Assembly: GCA_963733395.1 (NCBI GenBank)
Contig: CAVTCZ010000017.1
Location: forward strand, 124,001 to 188,000
Reading direction: 5' to 3'
From: JADKAV01 sp963733395
GTDB lineage: Bacteria > Actinomycetota > Actinomycetes > S36-B12 > UBA10799
DNA: 64,000 bases
A model generated the notes under the pieces. It ran no database searches and was not told where the DNA came from. It was given only the letters and a program-made list of their open reading frames with translations. Below are positions 1 to 10,019 of the stretch, in pieces (within the stretch, counting starts at the first letter, position 1; the number at the start of each line of letters is the position of its first letter). Both the position numbers and the translations under genes were made by a program.

Positions 1-1
1 C

Positions 2-187
2 ATCGACGTGGTCGGGAACCTGGGCGAGGCGGCACTCGAGGCGGACCAGCAGACGAAGGGCCGCCAGGTCGACTCCGGCGGCGTGTTCTCGCTCATGCGC
101 CAGCTCAAGGATCCCGACATCCAGGAGACGCTCAGTTTCCTGCTGTCGTTCGCCCGCGTTTTCGGTGCCCGGCAGCGGAGCTCCTGA
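2..187 (+). CDS. DUF1641 family protein, C-terminal end (partial)
   Basis: The window opens inside this gene; 61 codons remain before a TGA at 185-187. The visible tail has the pattern of DUF1641 proteins: a polar stretch, then 'LMRQLKDPDIQETLSFLLSF' and a short basic end. DUF1641 proteins are commonly encoded next to hydrogenases and other redox operons, and here the stop lies only 4 bases before hypA, so it is very likely the upstream member of the hydrogenase operon. Its biochemical role is not known to me. The N-terminus is outside the window. Confidence 0.7.
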   Translation: MDVVGNLGEAALEADQQTKGRQVDSGGVFSLMRQLKDPDIQETLSFLLSFARVFGARQRSS

Positions 188-191
188 ACCC

Positions 192-519
192 ATGCACGAA
201 CTGTCGATCGCACATGCGGTGGTCTCCACGGTCACCGACGCGCTGCCGGACCCGCAGGCGCGGGTGACCCGGGTGCGGCTGCGGATCGGCAGGCTGTCCG
301 GGGTCGTGCCGCAGGCGTTGCACTTCGCCTACGACGTCGCCACGGCCGGGACCCCGCTGGCGGGATCCACCCTGGAGATCCAGGACCTGCCGGTGATCAT
401 CAACTGTCCGACCTGTGGCGAGCAGGAGCTTCCGGGCATCCGTGACTTCACCTGCGGTGTCTGCGGACAACCCTGTGGGGACATCGTCGGCGGGAAGGAA
501 CTCGAGGTCGCGGACGTGA
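192..519 (+). CDS. hypA: Hydrogenase nickel-insertion protein HypA (probable one-base insertion near its end)
   Basis: HypA delivers Ni to the hydrogenase large subunit together with HypB. The start at 192 is fixed by the obligatory N-terminal Met-His ('MHELSIAHAVV'), whose His binds nickel. Two CxxC pairs ('CPTC' and 'CGVC') form the zinc site, and 'CGDIVGGKELEV' is the usual C-terminal segment. As written, the frame runs on without a stop into HypB. However, a GTGA at 516-519 sits exactly where HypA should end and HypB begin; removing one base just before it would give a normal 108-residue HypA ending at 519. The same arrangement is seen at hypC/hypD. A true HypA-HypB fusion is the alternative. 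Confidence 0.85.
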
Positions 520-1223
520 CGTTCGACGACTCCCGGCCCACCGACCGCCTGCGGGAAGGGGTGCTGGCCAAGAACGACCTCCTGGCCGACGGTCTGCGCG
601 GCTGGTTCACGGTCAACGGCGTCAATGTCAGCAACTGGGTGTCGAGCCCGGGCAGCGGTAAGACCGCACTGCTGGAGGCCGTGCTGGCGGCGGCCGTCGA
701 GCGGGGGCTGGGCGCTGCGGCGCTGGTGGGCGACTGCGCCACCGACAACGATGCGAAGCGACTTGCCCGGTCCGGGGCCAAGGTCCGGCAGATCATCACC
801 GACGGCATGTGCCATCTCGAGTCGGACATGGTGTCCGCGCACCTCGAGGGCTGGGAGATGTCGGAACTGGACCTGCTGGTCATCGAGAACGTCGGCAACC
901 TGGTCTGTCCCACGGGCTACGACCTCGGCGAGGACACCCGGGTGGCGCTGCTCAGCGTGACGGAGGGCGAGGACAAGCCCCTGAAGTACCCAGGGTTGTT
1001 CAACTCCGCGGACGTGGTCGTCGTGACCAAGACGGACATCGCCGACGCTGTCGAATGGGACCGCGAGCAGGGGTTGGCCGCGATCCGGCAGATCGCCCCC
1101 GACGCGATCATCCTCGAGACCTCCGCCCGCACCGGCGTGGGCGTGTGGGCACTACTGGACGTACTCCTCGATTCCGGGGACACACAGACCGAACCCACCA
1201 TTTCGATGCAGGAGGCGACATGA
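516..1223 (+). CDS. hypB: Hydrogenase nickel-insertion GTPase HypB
   Basis: HypB is a SIMIBI-class GTPase that drives nickel insertion with HypA. Visible motifs are the P-loop 'VSSPGSGKT', the switch region 'GDCATDNDAKRL', the metal-binding 'CHLESDMV', the Walker B-like 'VIENVGNLVCPTG' and 'TKTD' for guanine recognition. The proposed GTG start at 516 gives 235 residues. The N-terminus has neither the CxxCGC nickel site nor a His-rich stretch found in some HypB proteins, so it is a minimal HypB with only the G-domain metal site. It is in frame with the upstream hypA as read. Its TGA overlaps the ATG of the small-subunit gene, implying translational coupling. Confidence 0.88.
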   Translation: MTFDDSRPTDRLREGVLAKNDLLADGLRGWFTVNGVNVSNWVSSPGSGKTALLEAVLAAAVERGLGAAALVGDCATDNDAKRLARSGAKVRQIITDGMCHLESDMVSAHLEGWEMSELDLLVIENVGNLVCPTGYDLGEDTRVALLSVTEGEDKPLKYPGLFNSADVVVVTKTDIADAVEWDREQGLAAIRQIAPDAIILETSARTGVGVWALLDVLLDSGDTQTEPTISMQEAT

Positions 1224-2194
1224 CGTCAGTGCTTTGGTTCCAGGGAGGGGCATGCAGCGGCAACACGATGTCGTTCATCAACGCCGCCGAACCATCCGTG
1301 GTCGATCTGATCGTCGACTTCGGCCTGGAGATCGTCTACCACCCCACCCTGTCCGGCGAGATCGGCAAGGCCGCGCAGGACATCTTCTGGGCGTACGCCA
1401 AGGGTGAGAAGGAGATCGACATCTTCGTCTACGAAGGCTCGGTCATCGAGGGTCCGGAAGGCAGTGGCCGGTTCGACATGTTCGCCGAACGCCCGATGAA
1501 GGACTGGGTGGACGACATCGCACCCAAGGCCGGCATCGTGGTGGCGATCGGGGACTGCGCCACCTACGGCGGTCTGCCGGCCGTTCCGCCGAATCCCTCG
1601 GACTCCCGCGGCCTGCAGTTCGACCGCGGCGGCAAGCGTGGTGGCTACCTCGGCCCGGACTTCGTGAGCAAGGCGGGGCTGCCGGTCATCAACATCCCGG
1701 GTTGTCCGGCCCACCCGGACTGGATCAGCCAGATCATCGTCGCGCTGGCCGCCGGCCGCGCCGCCGACCTGGCTCTCGACGAGTTCCAGCGGCCCAAGAC
1801 CTTCTTCACGTCGTTCACCCAGACCGGTTGCACCCGGGTGCAGTTCTTCACCTACAAGCAGGACCCGCCCAGTTTCGGCGAGGGGATGCGCACCGGGTGC
1901 CTGTTCTACGAGTTCGGCTGCCGCGGTCCGATGACGCACTCGCCGTGCAACCGGATCCTGTGGAACCGGCAGTCGTCGAAGACCCGGGCGGGCCACCCCT
2001 GCACCGGCTGCACCGAACCGGGGTTCCCGTTCGGTGATCTGGAGCAGGGCACGGTGTTCAAGACCCAGAAGGTCGCCGGCGTCATCCCGAAGGACGAGCC
2101 CGCCGGTATGGACAGCGGGTCGTACATGGCGCTGGCGGGCCTGTCCCGCGCGGTGGCGCCGAAGTGGTCCAAAGAAGACATGTTCGTGGTCTGA
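1220..2194 (+). CDS. hhyS: [NiFe] hydrogenase small subunit, group 1h-like
   Basis: This subunit carries the Fe-S clusters that pass electrons from the NiFe site. The 324-residue product starts with ATG at 1220, after GGAGG. It begins 'VLWFQGGACSGNTMSF': where most small subunits have CxxC, the second Cys is Asn. 'GDCATYGG' and 'NIPGCPAHPDW' supply the other proximal ligands. The Cys-rich C-terminal half ('CRGPMTHSPCN', 'HPCTGCTEP') holds the medial and distal clusters. No Tat signal or membrane anchor is visible. Group 1h/5 enzymes such as Ralstonia AH are known to use three Cys and one Asp at the proximal cluster, and the altered motif fits that class. Role inferred: aerobic, high-affinity H2 oxidation. 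Confidence 0.92.
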   Translation: MTSVLWFQGGACSGNTMSFINAAEPSVVDLIVDFGLEIVYHPTLSGEIGKAAQDIFWAYAKGEKEIDIFVYEGSVIEGPEGSGRFDMFAERPMKDWVDDIAPKAGIVVAIGDCATYGGLPAVPPNPSDSRGLQFDRGGKRGGYLGPDFVSKAGLPVINIPGCPAHPDWISQIIVALAAGRAADLALDEFQRPKTFFTSFTQTGCTRVQFFTYKQDPPSFGEGMRTGCLFYEFGCRGPMTHSPCNRILWNRQSSKTRAGHPCTGCTEPGFPFGDLEQGTVFKTQKVAGVIPKDEPAGMDSGSYMALAGLSRAVAPKWSKEDMFVV

Positions 2195-2209
2195 GCAGGA
2201 GAGACACAG

Positions 2210-3815
2210 ATGACAACAATGGAACTGAACGTCAGCCCGCTCGGCCAGGTCGAGGGCGACCTCGACGTCAAGGTGGCCATCACCGACGGTGTGGTCACCG
2301 ACGCCTGGACCGAGGCCGCCATGTTCCGCGGCTTCGAGATCATCCTGCGGGGCAAGGACCCGCAGGCCGGCCTGATCATGACCCCGCGCATCTGCGGGAT
2401 CTGTGGTGGGTCACACCTGTACAAGGCCTGCTACGCCCTCGACACCGCCTGGGCGACGTATGTGCCGCCCAACGCGACCCGCGTGCGCAACATCGCGCAG
2501 GCCTGCGAGACGCTGCAGAGCATCCCGCGCTGGTTCTACGCGATCATGTGCCCGGACATGGTGGCAGCGCAGTACTCGTCCTTCCCGCTGTACGAGGAGG
2601 TCGCCAAGCGCTTCGCGCCGTACGTCGGCACGAGTTACCAGACCGGCGTCACCCTGTCGCAGCACCCGGTGGAGATCTACGCGATCTTCGGCGGGCAGTG
2701 GCCGCACTCGTCGTTCATGATCCCGGGCGGCGTCATGAGCGCCCCGACGCTGTCGGACGTCACCCGCTCCATCTCGATCCTCGAGAACTGGGCGCGGCAG
2801 TGGATGGAGGGTCAGTGGCTCGGCTGCTCGGTCGACCGCTGGTTGGAGAACAAGACCTGGAGCGACGTCCAGGCCTGGATGGCGGAGAACGAGTCGCAGG
2901 CCAACAGCGACCTCGCGCTGTTCATCAAGTGGGCCCTGCAGATCGGGCTCGACAAGTACGGCCAGGGCTACGGCAACTACCTGGCCACCGGCACGTTCCT
3001 GAACCCCGACCTGTACACCAACCCCACGGTCGATGGCCGCAACGCCGCACTGCAGGCGCGGTCCGGGATCTACGCCGACGGCAAGTACTTCGACTTCGAC
3101 CAGATGCGGGTCACCGAGGACGTGACGCACTCGTTCTACCAGGGCACGGGCTCGCGCCATCCGTGGGAGGGCGTGACCGAGCCGATCGACCCGGCCGAGG
3201 GCGCCAAGCAGGGCAAGTACACGTGGGCGAAGGCTCCCCGGTACGACGTGCCGGACCTCGGCTACGTGCCGCTCGAGGTCGGGCCGCTGGCCCGGCAGAT
3301 GATGGCCGCCAAGCCGGATGCCGGCCGACTTCCAGGATGCCGACCCGTTGATCAAGAACATCATCGACGAGCTCGGGCCGAGCGTCCTGACCCGGGTCCT
3401 GGCACGCGTGCACGAGGCGCCGAAGTACTACAAGAACGTGCAGAAGTGGCTCAAGGAACTCGACCTGCACGGTGAGTTCTACGTCAAGCCCGCCGAGCCG
3501 GAGTCCGGCAAGGGCTTCGGCTCCACGGAGGCCGCCCGCGGTGCGCTGTCCGACTGGATCGTGCTGGAGGACGGCAAGATCGCCAACTACCAGGTGATCA
3601 CCCCCACGGCGTGGAACATCGGTCCGCGCGACGGCAGCGAGAACATCGGCCCGATGGAGAAGGCCTTCATCGGGACTCCGGTGGAGAACCCGGACTTCCC
3701 GGTGGAACTCGGCAACGTCGCGCACAGTTTCGACTCGTGCCTGGTGTGCACCGTGCACGCCTACGACGGCAAGTCCGGCAGGGAACTGGCGAAGTTCCGC
3801 ATGGGTGGAGGCTGA
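2210..3815 (+). CDS. hhyL: [NiFe] hydrogenase large subunit, group 1h-like (frame broken once)
   Basis: This is the catalytic subunit with the NiFe(CN)2CO site. The start is ATG 2210 with AGGAGA upstream. The N-terminal ligand motif is 'RICGICGGSH' and the C-terminal one is 'FDSCLVCTVH', followed by an 18-residue tail for removal by the maturation protease. The frame changes once, near 3315-3320 ('gatgccGgccgac'). Removing one base joins the two halves into a 534-residue protein of normal family length, and the text on both sides is strongly family-like (for example 'RGALSDWIVLEDGKI'). I read this as a sequence error, not a pseudogene. The Ser in place of the usual Pro in DPCxxC is a feature I associate with this subgroup. 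Confidence 0.92.
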
Positions 3816-4311
3816 TCGCTTGTCCCCGGGGGCCAACCGCACCCACACGGTGATCGTGGGGTGCGGGAACCTGATCCGCGGGGACGACGCCGCCGGACCA
3901 GTGCTTGTGCGACTGCTCGCCGATCGGGACCTGCCCGACGGGGTGCGGCTCATCGACGGGGGCACCGCCGGCATGGATGTGGCCTTCGCGATGCGGGGGG
4001 CGCAGCGGGCCATCGTCGTGGATGCCTCCCGGGTCGGGGTGGCCGCCGGGACGATCCACAAGGTGCCGGGTTCCGAACTCGCGGACCTGCGGCCCCCGGA
4101 GGGCAACCTGCACCAGTTCCGCTGGGACCAGGCCCTCGGTTTCGCGCAATGGCTGCTGAAGGACGAGTACCCGGCCGACGTCACCGTATGGCTGGTCGAG
4201 GGGGAGTCCTTCGCAGCCGGCGCCCCGTTGAGCCCCGCGGTGCAGGACGCCGTGGAACGTGTCGCCGACGCCATCGCCGAGGACCTTGCGGTGGTGACCG
4301 GAGGTGGCTGA
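3805..4311 (+). CDS. Hydrogenase maturation endopeptidase (HyaD/HybD family, M52)
   Basis: The peptidase removes the C-terminal tail of the large subunit after nickel insertion. 'VIVGCGNLIRGDDAAGPVLV' is the family's opening; its acidic residue, the Asp in 'AIVVDAS' and the His in 'NLHQFRW' correspond to the three nickel-sensing ligands known from HybD. The GTG at 3805 overlaps the large-subunit stop. A TTG at 3820 preceded by GGTGGAGG is an equally good start and would shorten the protein by five residues. Position directly after hhyL is the standard arrangement. Confidence 0.87.
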   Translation: MEADRLSPGANRTHTVIVGCGNLIRGDDAAGPVLVRLLADRDLPDGVRLIDGGTAGMDVAFAMRGAQRAIVVDASRVGVAAGTIHKVPGSELADLRPPEGNLHQFRWDQALGFAQWLLKDEYPADVTVWLVEGESFAAGAPLSPAVQDAVERVADAIAEDLAVVTGGG

Positions 4312-4549
4312 TCGCCCTGCGCCGGAGGAGGTGCTTGCGGCCGCCGCCGACGTCGTCGAGGAGTCGGGACGGTGGTTCGTCCACCTCAACGTCGTCCTGG
4401 CCTCCGGTGCGGTCCGCCGCCGGGTGGGGGAGTACCACGACCAGCGGCGGGCGGAGCAGGCGGCGCGGATCATCGAGCGAAACGCTCGCCGTTACATCCC
4501 GCCGGCAGCCTCGCCGGGCCACAATGACGTGAACATGGAAGGTGAGTGA
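4304..4549 (+). CDS. Small conserved-type protein of the hydrogenase operon
   Basis: An 81-residue protein whose GTG start overlaps the protease gene by 8 bases. The sequence is mixed acidic/basic with no membrane segment or Cys. A central stretch, 'WFVHLNVVLASGAVRRRVGEY', looks like two beta strands, followed by a helix 'RRAEQAARIIERNARRYI'. I do not recognise the family. Small proteins in this position occur in actinobacterial group 1h operons, so a role in assembly or regulation of the enzyme is plausible but is inference from context only. Confidence 0.6.
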   Translation: MADRPAPEEVLAAAADVVEESGRWFVHLNVVLASGAVRRRVGEYHDQRRAEQAARIIERNARRYIPPAASPGHNDVNMEGE

Positions 4550-4550
4550 C

Positions 4551-6120
4551 GTGCCCGGACCCGATCCGCAACCACTGGGGGTGCTGCCCTGGCCCGCCGG
4601 TCTGTTGCTGCTACCCGATGTCCCTGAGGCGGTGCCGGTCGCCGAGACCATCCTTGCCGGGGGTCTGCCCGAGCAATGGCCGGAGTCGTTGCGGTTCTAC
4701 GAGATCGCGCTGACCGGGGATCCCGCGGTGGCCGCCGCGCTGCTGGACGGCGACGACGTGTGCTCCCGGTACAACCGCGCGGTGCTCGTCGGCGGCGAGG
4801 GTGTCTGGGAGGCGCTGGCAGCCGAGAGCGAAGGTGACCTCGCGGCACTGGTCGCAACCGGCCGCTACTCCGTGGGACAGGTCGACGACCCCCCGGTCGC
4901 CGACGGACTGACCGGCGAGGTGGCGGCCATGGTCCGCAGCGCGCGGGCCTCGGCCGCCATGGAACGCCGGGACGCGGCAGGCGCGGTGGCCGAGTTGCGC
5001 GCGGCCATCGAGGCGGCAGCCCAGGCACCCAGCCCGATCCTGGCCGCCTCGCTGCGGCTCACCCTGGCACAGTTCCTGTCCGACGCCGGTGATCCGGCGA
5101 CCGCGGCCCGGGAGGCCGACCTGGCACTGCAGATGCTGCCATTGACCGCGGACCGGGAACTGCGGGCGCACCTGCAGGTTGACCCGGGCGCTGGCCCGGC
5201 AGCAACTCGCGGGGGAGGAACGCGGCGCGCTGCTGGCCGTGGTCGGGGACCTGACGGAGGCCACGAAGGTCTTCCGGGAGGAGACCCACCCCGAGTTGTT
5301 CGCCTTGTGCAACGAGCACCTGGCGCTGGCCTACCTCGTCATGCCGATGTCCGACCAGGGCGATCGGCTGCGGCTCGGGGTCGCGGTGAACGCCCTGCGG
5401 GCGGCTCTGCGGGTCTACACCCCGCAGACCCATCCGATGCAGTGGGTCACCACTCAGGTGAATCTGGCCAACGCTCTGCAGTACCTGCCCAGCGTGCACC
5501 AGGAGCAGAACCTGGATGAGGCCGTGCAGCTGTACGAGGAGGTCCTGGAGCACCGCGACCCACAGACCGATCCGATCGGCTACGCGCGCATCCTCTCCAA
5601 CCAGGGCAATGCGCTGGGCCATCTCGGCGTGTTCGCAGACGCCCAGCAGCGGTTGGACCGGGCGCGGGACATCTTCGAGCAATGCGGCGATGCTGACGCG
5701 GTCGCGACGGTGGACGGCATCCTCTCCGGACTGGCGCGAGGCGGCCGCGGCGAGGAGCGCGCCCTGATGGAACTGTTCGCGCGCCAGCACTTCGACACCT
5801 TGTTGCGGGAGGCCGCCGGCAACTTCGCGGAACGTTGCCTCTACCGCGCGGGCGGGCCGGAGCTGGCGCTGGCGGCGCTGGCCGGGGATCCCGACGGCCT
5901 CGGCCGGGCGGACTTCGTGGCGGCGTTCTTCGCAGAGAACCTCATCGAGGACACCGCCGGTGCCTGTTTCGTGCTGGAGGCGTTGGAGCGCCGGGTCGTG
6001 CCGGCGGACCCCGGCGGGGCCGTGTCGGAGGTGCTGGCGCGTCTGGCACGAGAAGCATTCAGCGACGTGCTGACGGTGCAGACGTCGCAGGTCATCCAGC
6101 AGCAGCAGATCTACTCCTAG
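4551..6120 (+). CDS. TPR-like protein of the hydrogenase operon (frame broken once)
   Basis: The protein has helical repeats of TPR type, for example 'AVAELRAAIEAAAQAP', 'ANALQYLPSVHQEQNLDEAVQLYEEV' split over residues, and 'SNQGNALGHLGVFADAQQRL'. The frame changes once near 5180, where removal of one G in 'ctgcagGttgacc' restores a continuous protein of about 522 residues. I chose GTG 4551, spaced well from GGAAGGTGA; GTG 4542 is an alternative that overlaps the previous gene. TPR proteins accompany group 1h hydrogenases in other actinobacteria. A scaffold or chaperone role for hydrogenase assembly is inferred, not shown. No signal peptide or membrane helix is seen. Confidence 0.75.
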
Positions 6121-6130
6121 GCAGGTGCAC

Positions 6131-6652
6131 ATGGACCACGAATCCTTCGACGAACTCGCCGCCCGCGTCGACATGTTGCGGGATCGGGTGTCCCATGCCG
6201 ACGAAGCGACGCAGGAACTGCTGCGCGAGACCATCGAGGCGATCACCGAGTTCAACCGCCGCGGGCTGGTCACGCTGGTCCACATGATGCGTGAGAACGA
6301 GCAGGCCGGGGAGGTGCTCTATGCGGCCGTCGAGGAGCCGGAGGTGATGGCGCTGCTGGTGGCGCACGGCATCGTCCGCACCGACCGCACCCTCGACGTG
6401 CTGCAGGTCTACGAGCAGATCCGGCCGCATCTGGTGGCCAGCTCCATCGAGATGAGCGTCGAGGAGGTCCGCGACGACGTCGCCTACGTGCGCTTCGCCA
6501 CCGGCTGCAGCGCGCCGGACCAGCAGAGCAAGGACGAGATCATGGGGGTCATCCGGCAGCGGGTGCCCGGCTTGCGCGAGGTCGTGGAGGTGGCCCCGGA
6601 ACCGTCGTCGGCGTTCGTCGCCGTCGACAGCATCCGGGTCGGCCCGCCGTGA
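6131..6652 (+). CDS. NifU-like C-terminal-domain protein lacking the second cluster Cys
   Basis: The N-terminal half (about residues 1-95) is helical. The C-terminal half follows the NifU/Nfu fold, with 'ATGCSAPDQQSKDEI' at the usual Fe-S scaffold site and 'VPGLREVVEV' after it. Canonical Nfu domains have CxxC; here the second Cys is replaced by Pro (C-S-A-P), so a classical bridging cluster cannot form from this motif alone. The start could be GTG 6125 instead of ATG 6131. It sits between the TPR and NHL genes and overlaps the latter by 4 bases. It likely has an Fe-S delivery or hydrogenase-assembly role, by context. Confidence 0.75.
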   Translation: MDHESFDELAARVDMLRDRVSHADEATQELLRETIEAITEFNRRGLVTLVHMMRENEQAGEVLYAAVEEPEVMALLVAHGIVRTDRTLDVLQVYEQIRPHLVASSIEMSVEEVRDDVAYVRFATGCSAPDQQSKDEIMGVIRQRVPGLREVVEVAPEPSSAFVAVDSIRVGPP

Positions 6653-7773
6653 CCCACGCCTTCCGGGTGCAGGGCACATCGGCCCGCCCGGTCCGGCGAC
6701 TCGGCGCCGAAGCGCCGGGGGGCCTGGCGCTGCCGGATGCCAGCCCCACGCCCTCGCACATGTACGCCCCCCGCGGGGTGTGGACCGACGGCCAGCGGGT
6801 GGTGGTCGCCGACTCGGGGAACCACCGGGTGCTGATCTGGCACACCTTCCCGGAGGCCGACGGCGCCGCCGCGGATGTGGTCCTGGGTCAGCCCGACTTC
6901 AGCTCCGAGGGCCCGGCGGCGGGCTGTGGCGATCACAGTCGCGGCCTGTACCTGCCCACGGGGGTGGGCATGGTCGACGGTGACCTGGTGGTGGCGGATG
7001 CCTGGCACCACCGGATCCTGGTCTGGCACGGCCTGCCCACCGCCGACTTCGCCGTCCCCGATCTGGTGATCGGCCAGGCCGGTCCCGACGACGTCGACCC
7101 GAACCGCGGTGGCGATCCCGGCCTGGGCACCCTGTACTGGCCGTTCGGCTTCGGGTTGGTCGGTGGTGTCTTCTGGGTGGCCGACACCGGCAACCGGCGG
7201 GTGCTCGGCTGGCGCGCGGGCCTGCCCCGGGACGGCCGGCCGGCGGACATCCTGCTGGGGCAGGCCGACCCCGGGGCGCGCGAGGACAACAGCGGCGGAC
7301 TCGGGGAATCCACGTTCCGGTGGCCCCACGCCATCGCCGGTGACGAGCAGACCCTGTTCATCGCCGACGCGGGCGACCACCGGGTACTGGGCTTGCCGTT
7401 GCCGGGCGCGGACACCGCCGGTGTGGTGCTCGGCCAGCAGAGCGCCGAGGTCGCCGACGAGTTCAAGAACCGCCCGCAGGGGCCGCACCGACTTCGTTTC
7501 CCGTACGCCGTCGTGACCGATGAGCAACGCTTGATCGTCGCGGACACCTCCAACAACCGGGTGCTGATCTGGCACGGCGTGCCGCGCACCGGCGCGGGGG
7601 TGCCCGCGGACACGGTGCTCGGTCAGGCGGATCTGGATGCCAATGGCGAGAACCGGTGGGATGCGGTGGCCGACGACTCCCTGTGCTGGCCGTACGGGCT
7701 GAGCCTCGCCGGAGATCTGTTGGCCGTTGCCGACTCCGGGAACAACCGGGTCATGTTCTGGCGGGTGGATTGA
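6649..7773 (+). CDS. NHL-repeat beta-propeller protein of the hydrogenase operon
   Basis: A 374-residue protein made of repeated NHL blades: 'VVVADSGNHRVLIW', 'LVVADAWHHRILVW', 'FWVADTGNRRVLGW', 'LFIADAGDHRVLGL', 'LIVADTSNNRVLIW' and 'LAVADSGNNRVMFW', separated by 'VLGQPDF/VLGQADP'-type linkers. This gives a six-bladed propeller. There is no signal peptide, so it is cytosolic and probably a protein-interaction module. The GTG start overlaps the NifU-like stop (GTGA) and the stop overlaps the hypF ATG (TGATG), so it is firmly in the operon. NHL proteins are recurrent companions of group 1h hydrogenases; the exact job is unknown to me. Confidence 0.85.
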   Translation: MTHAFRVQGTSARPVRRLGAEAPGGLALPDASPTPSHMYAPRGVWTDGQRVVVADSGNHRVLIWHTFPEADGAAADVVLGQPDFSSEGPAAGCGDHSRGLYLPTGVGMVDGDLVVADAWHHRILVWHGLPTADFAVPDLVIGQAGPDDVDPNRGGDPGLGTLYWPFGFGLVGGVFWVADTGNRRVLGWRAGLPRDGRPADILLGQADPGAREDNSGGLGESTFRWPHAIAGDEQTLFIADAGDHRVLGLPLPGADTAGVVLGQQSAEVADEFKNRPQGPHRLRFPYAVVTDEQRLIVADTSNNRVLIWHGVPRTGAGVPADTVLGQADLDANGENRWDAVADDSLCWPYGLSLAGDLLAVADSGNNRVMFWRVD

Positions 7774-9999
7774 TGCGGCGTTGCTCGGTGCGGGTCACGG
7801 GGACGGTGCAGGGAGTGGGCTTCCGGCCCTTCGTGTTCGGGCTTGCCGAGGAGTTGGGGCTCGCCGGTCATGTCGGCAACGACGTCCAGGGGGTGTTCAT
7901 CGAGGTGCAGGGCGAGCAGGTGGACGAGTTCCTGCGCCGGCTGCGTGACGCAGCGCCGGCGATGGCCCGGATCGACGAGGTTGCCGCCGTCGAGATCGAT
8001 GTGCGGCCCGACGACGTCTTCCGGATCGTCCACAGCGACACGTCCGCCGCCGGCACCACGACCTCGATCCCGCCCGACACCGCGGTGTGTGACGAGTGTC
8101 TGGCCGAGATGCGGGACCCCCACGACCGCCGGTTCGGATATCCCTTCATCGCCTGCACGAACTGCGGTCCCCGGTTCACCATGGTCACCGGTCTGCCCTA
8201 CGACCGCGAGAACACCGCGATGGCGGACTTCCCGCTGTGCCCGGACTGTGAGGCGGAGTACGTCGACCCGCGCAGCCGTCGCTACCACGCTCAGCCGACG
8301 GCGTGCGCAGTCTGCGGCCCGCGACTGTCCCTGCCGGTGCCGGAGCTGGTGGCCGCGATCACCGCCGGCCGGATCCTGGCGCTCAAGGGGATCGGTGGCT
8401 ACCACCTCGCCTGTGATGCCCGCAATCCCGATGTGGTGTCCACGCTGCGGGAACGCAAGCGCCGCGGCGACAAGCCGTTCGCGGTCATGGTGGCCGACCT
8501 GGCAACGGCCGAGCGCATCGCTGTCCTCGATGATGCTGCCCGCGGGTTGTTGCTGGGCCCCGCCCGGCCGATCGTGCTGGTGCCCGCGCGCGACCAGGCG
8601 TTGCAGGAGGCGGTGGCGCCCGGCAACACCCTGGTCGGGGTGATGCTGGCCTATACCCCGTTGCACGCGATGCTGTTCGACGCCGGTGCCCCGGAGGTGC
8701 TGGTGATGACCAGCGGCAACCTGTCGGACGAGCCGATCTGTGTCGATGCCGCTGAAGCGGAGCAGCGGCTGGTGGACATCGCCGACGTCTTCTGTCATCA
8801 CGACCGGCGCATCCAGGTCGCGTGCGACGACTCGGTGGTGCGCATGGTGGCCGGTGCCGCGCAGCCGGTGCGCCGCAGTCGTGGCTACGTGCCCACTCCC
8901 ATCGCGCTGCCGATCGCGGTGCCGCCGGTGGTGGCGGTGGGTGGGGAGATCAAGGCCACGGCAGCCGTCGGGTCGGGGGATCGGGCCTGGCTGACCCAGC
9001 ACATCGGGGACGTGGAGAACCTGGAGACGCTCGCCATGCTCGAGCGCTCCGTGCGTGTCCTCGCGGGCTTGCAGCGCGTCGAGCCGGAGTTGGTCGTCAG
9101 CGATGCCCACCCGGGGTACCTGTCGCGGGGTTGGGCGGCACGGTTCGCCGCGGAACGCGACCTGCCGCATGTGACCGTGCAGCACCATCACGCGCACCTC
9201 GCGTCCCTGCTGGCCGAGCACGGGGTGACCGACGAACCGGTCCTGGGGATCGTGTTCGACGGGACCGGGTACGGCACCGATGGCACGATCTGGGGTGGGG
9301 AGCTGCTGCTCGGTGGTTACGCCGGTGTCCAGCGGGTCGGGCACCTCAAGCCGGTGTCCCTGCCGGGCGGGGACGCTGCCGTGAGGTTCCCCGGCCGAGT
9401 GGCGCTAGCTCACCTGCACTCCGCTGGACTCGCCTGGGAGGCGACGGCGGCGGCCGAGCACATGCCGCCCGCGGACCGGCGACTGCTGGAGCAGATGCTG
9501 CGGACCGGCTCCCACTGCACCCCCACCACCAGCATGGGCCGGCTGTTCGACGCCGTCGCCGCGCTGCTGGATGTGCGCCAGAGCGTGGACTACGAGGCGC
9601 AGGCGGCCATCGAGCTCGAAGCGCTGGCCGCAGCCGCTGACGCCTGCGGCGTGGCCGGTAGCGGTCGGCTGGGAGGGCGACCGCGTTGTTATCGACCCGG
9701 CCGGCTGGCTGCGGCTGGCTCTGGATGCTGCGGACACCGCGACAGCGGCCCGGTCCTTCCACCTGGCCGTTGCCGATGCCGTTGTGGAGTCGGCCGTTCT
9801 GATCCGCGAGCGGCACGGTGTGGCAAAGGTGGGCCTGACCGGCGGCGTCTTCGCCAACGCCGTCCTCACCTCGGCCTGCGTGACGGGCCTGCGGGCCGCC
9901 GGGTTCACGGTCCTGACCCATCGGCTGGTGCCGCCCAACGACGGTGGGCTCGCGCTCGGGCAGGTCTGCGTGGCCGGTGTGAAACGGCTGGGCGGCTGA
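7773..9999 (+). CDS. hypF: Carbamoyltransferase HypF (frame broken once)
   Basis: HypF makes the thiocarbamate on HypE that becomes the cyanide ligand of the NiFe site. Domains in order: an acylphosphatase domain ('VTGTVQGVGFRPFVF', residues about 5-90), a zinc-finger region with repeated CxxC ('CDECLAEM', 'CTNCGPRF', 'CPDCEAEY', 'CAVCGPRL'), a YrdC-like domain ('GIGGYHLACDA', 'SGNLSDEPI'), and a Kae1-like domain ('HHHAHLASLLAEHG', 'FDGTGYG', 'TGGVFANAVLT'). The frame changes once near 9660; removing one base gives 741 residues, normal for HypF. The ATG overlaps the NHL stop. The corrected end is the TGA at 9997-9999. Confidence 0.93.
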
Positions 10000-10019
10000 T
10001 CAACGACGGGGCCGGCTGT

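Noticed and set aside
7656..7772. Longer N-terminus for HypF
   Set aside because: The open frame extends upstream inside the NHL gene, but the acylphosphatase domain starts at ATG 7773, which overlaps the NHL stop.
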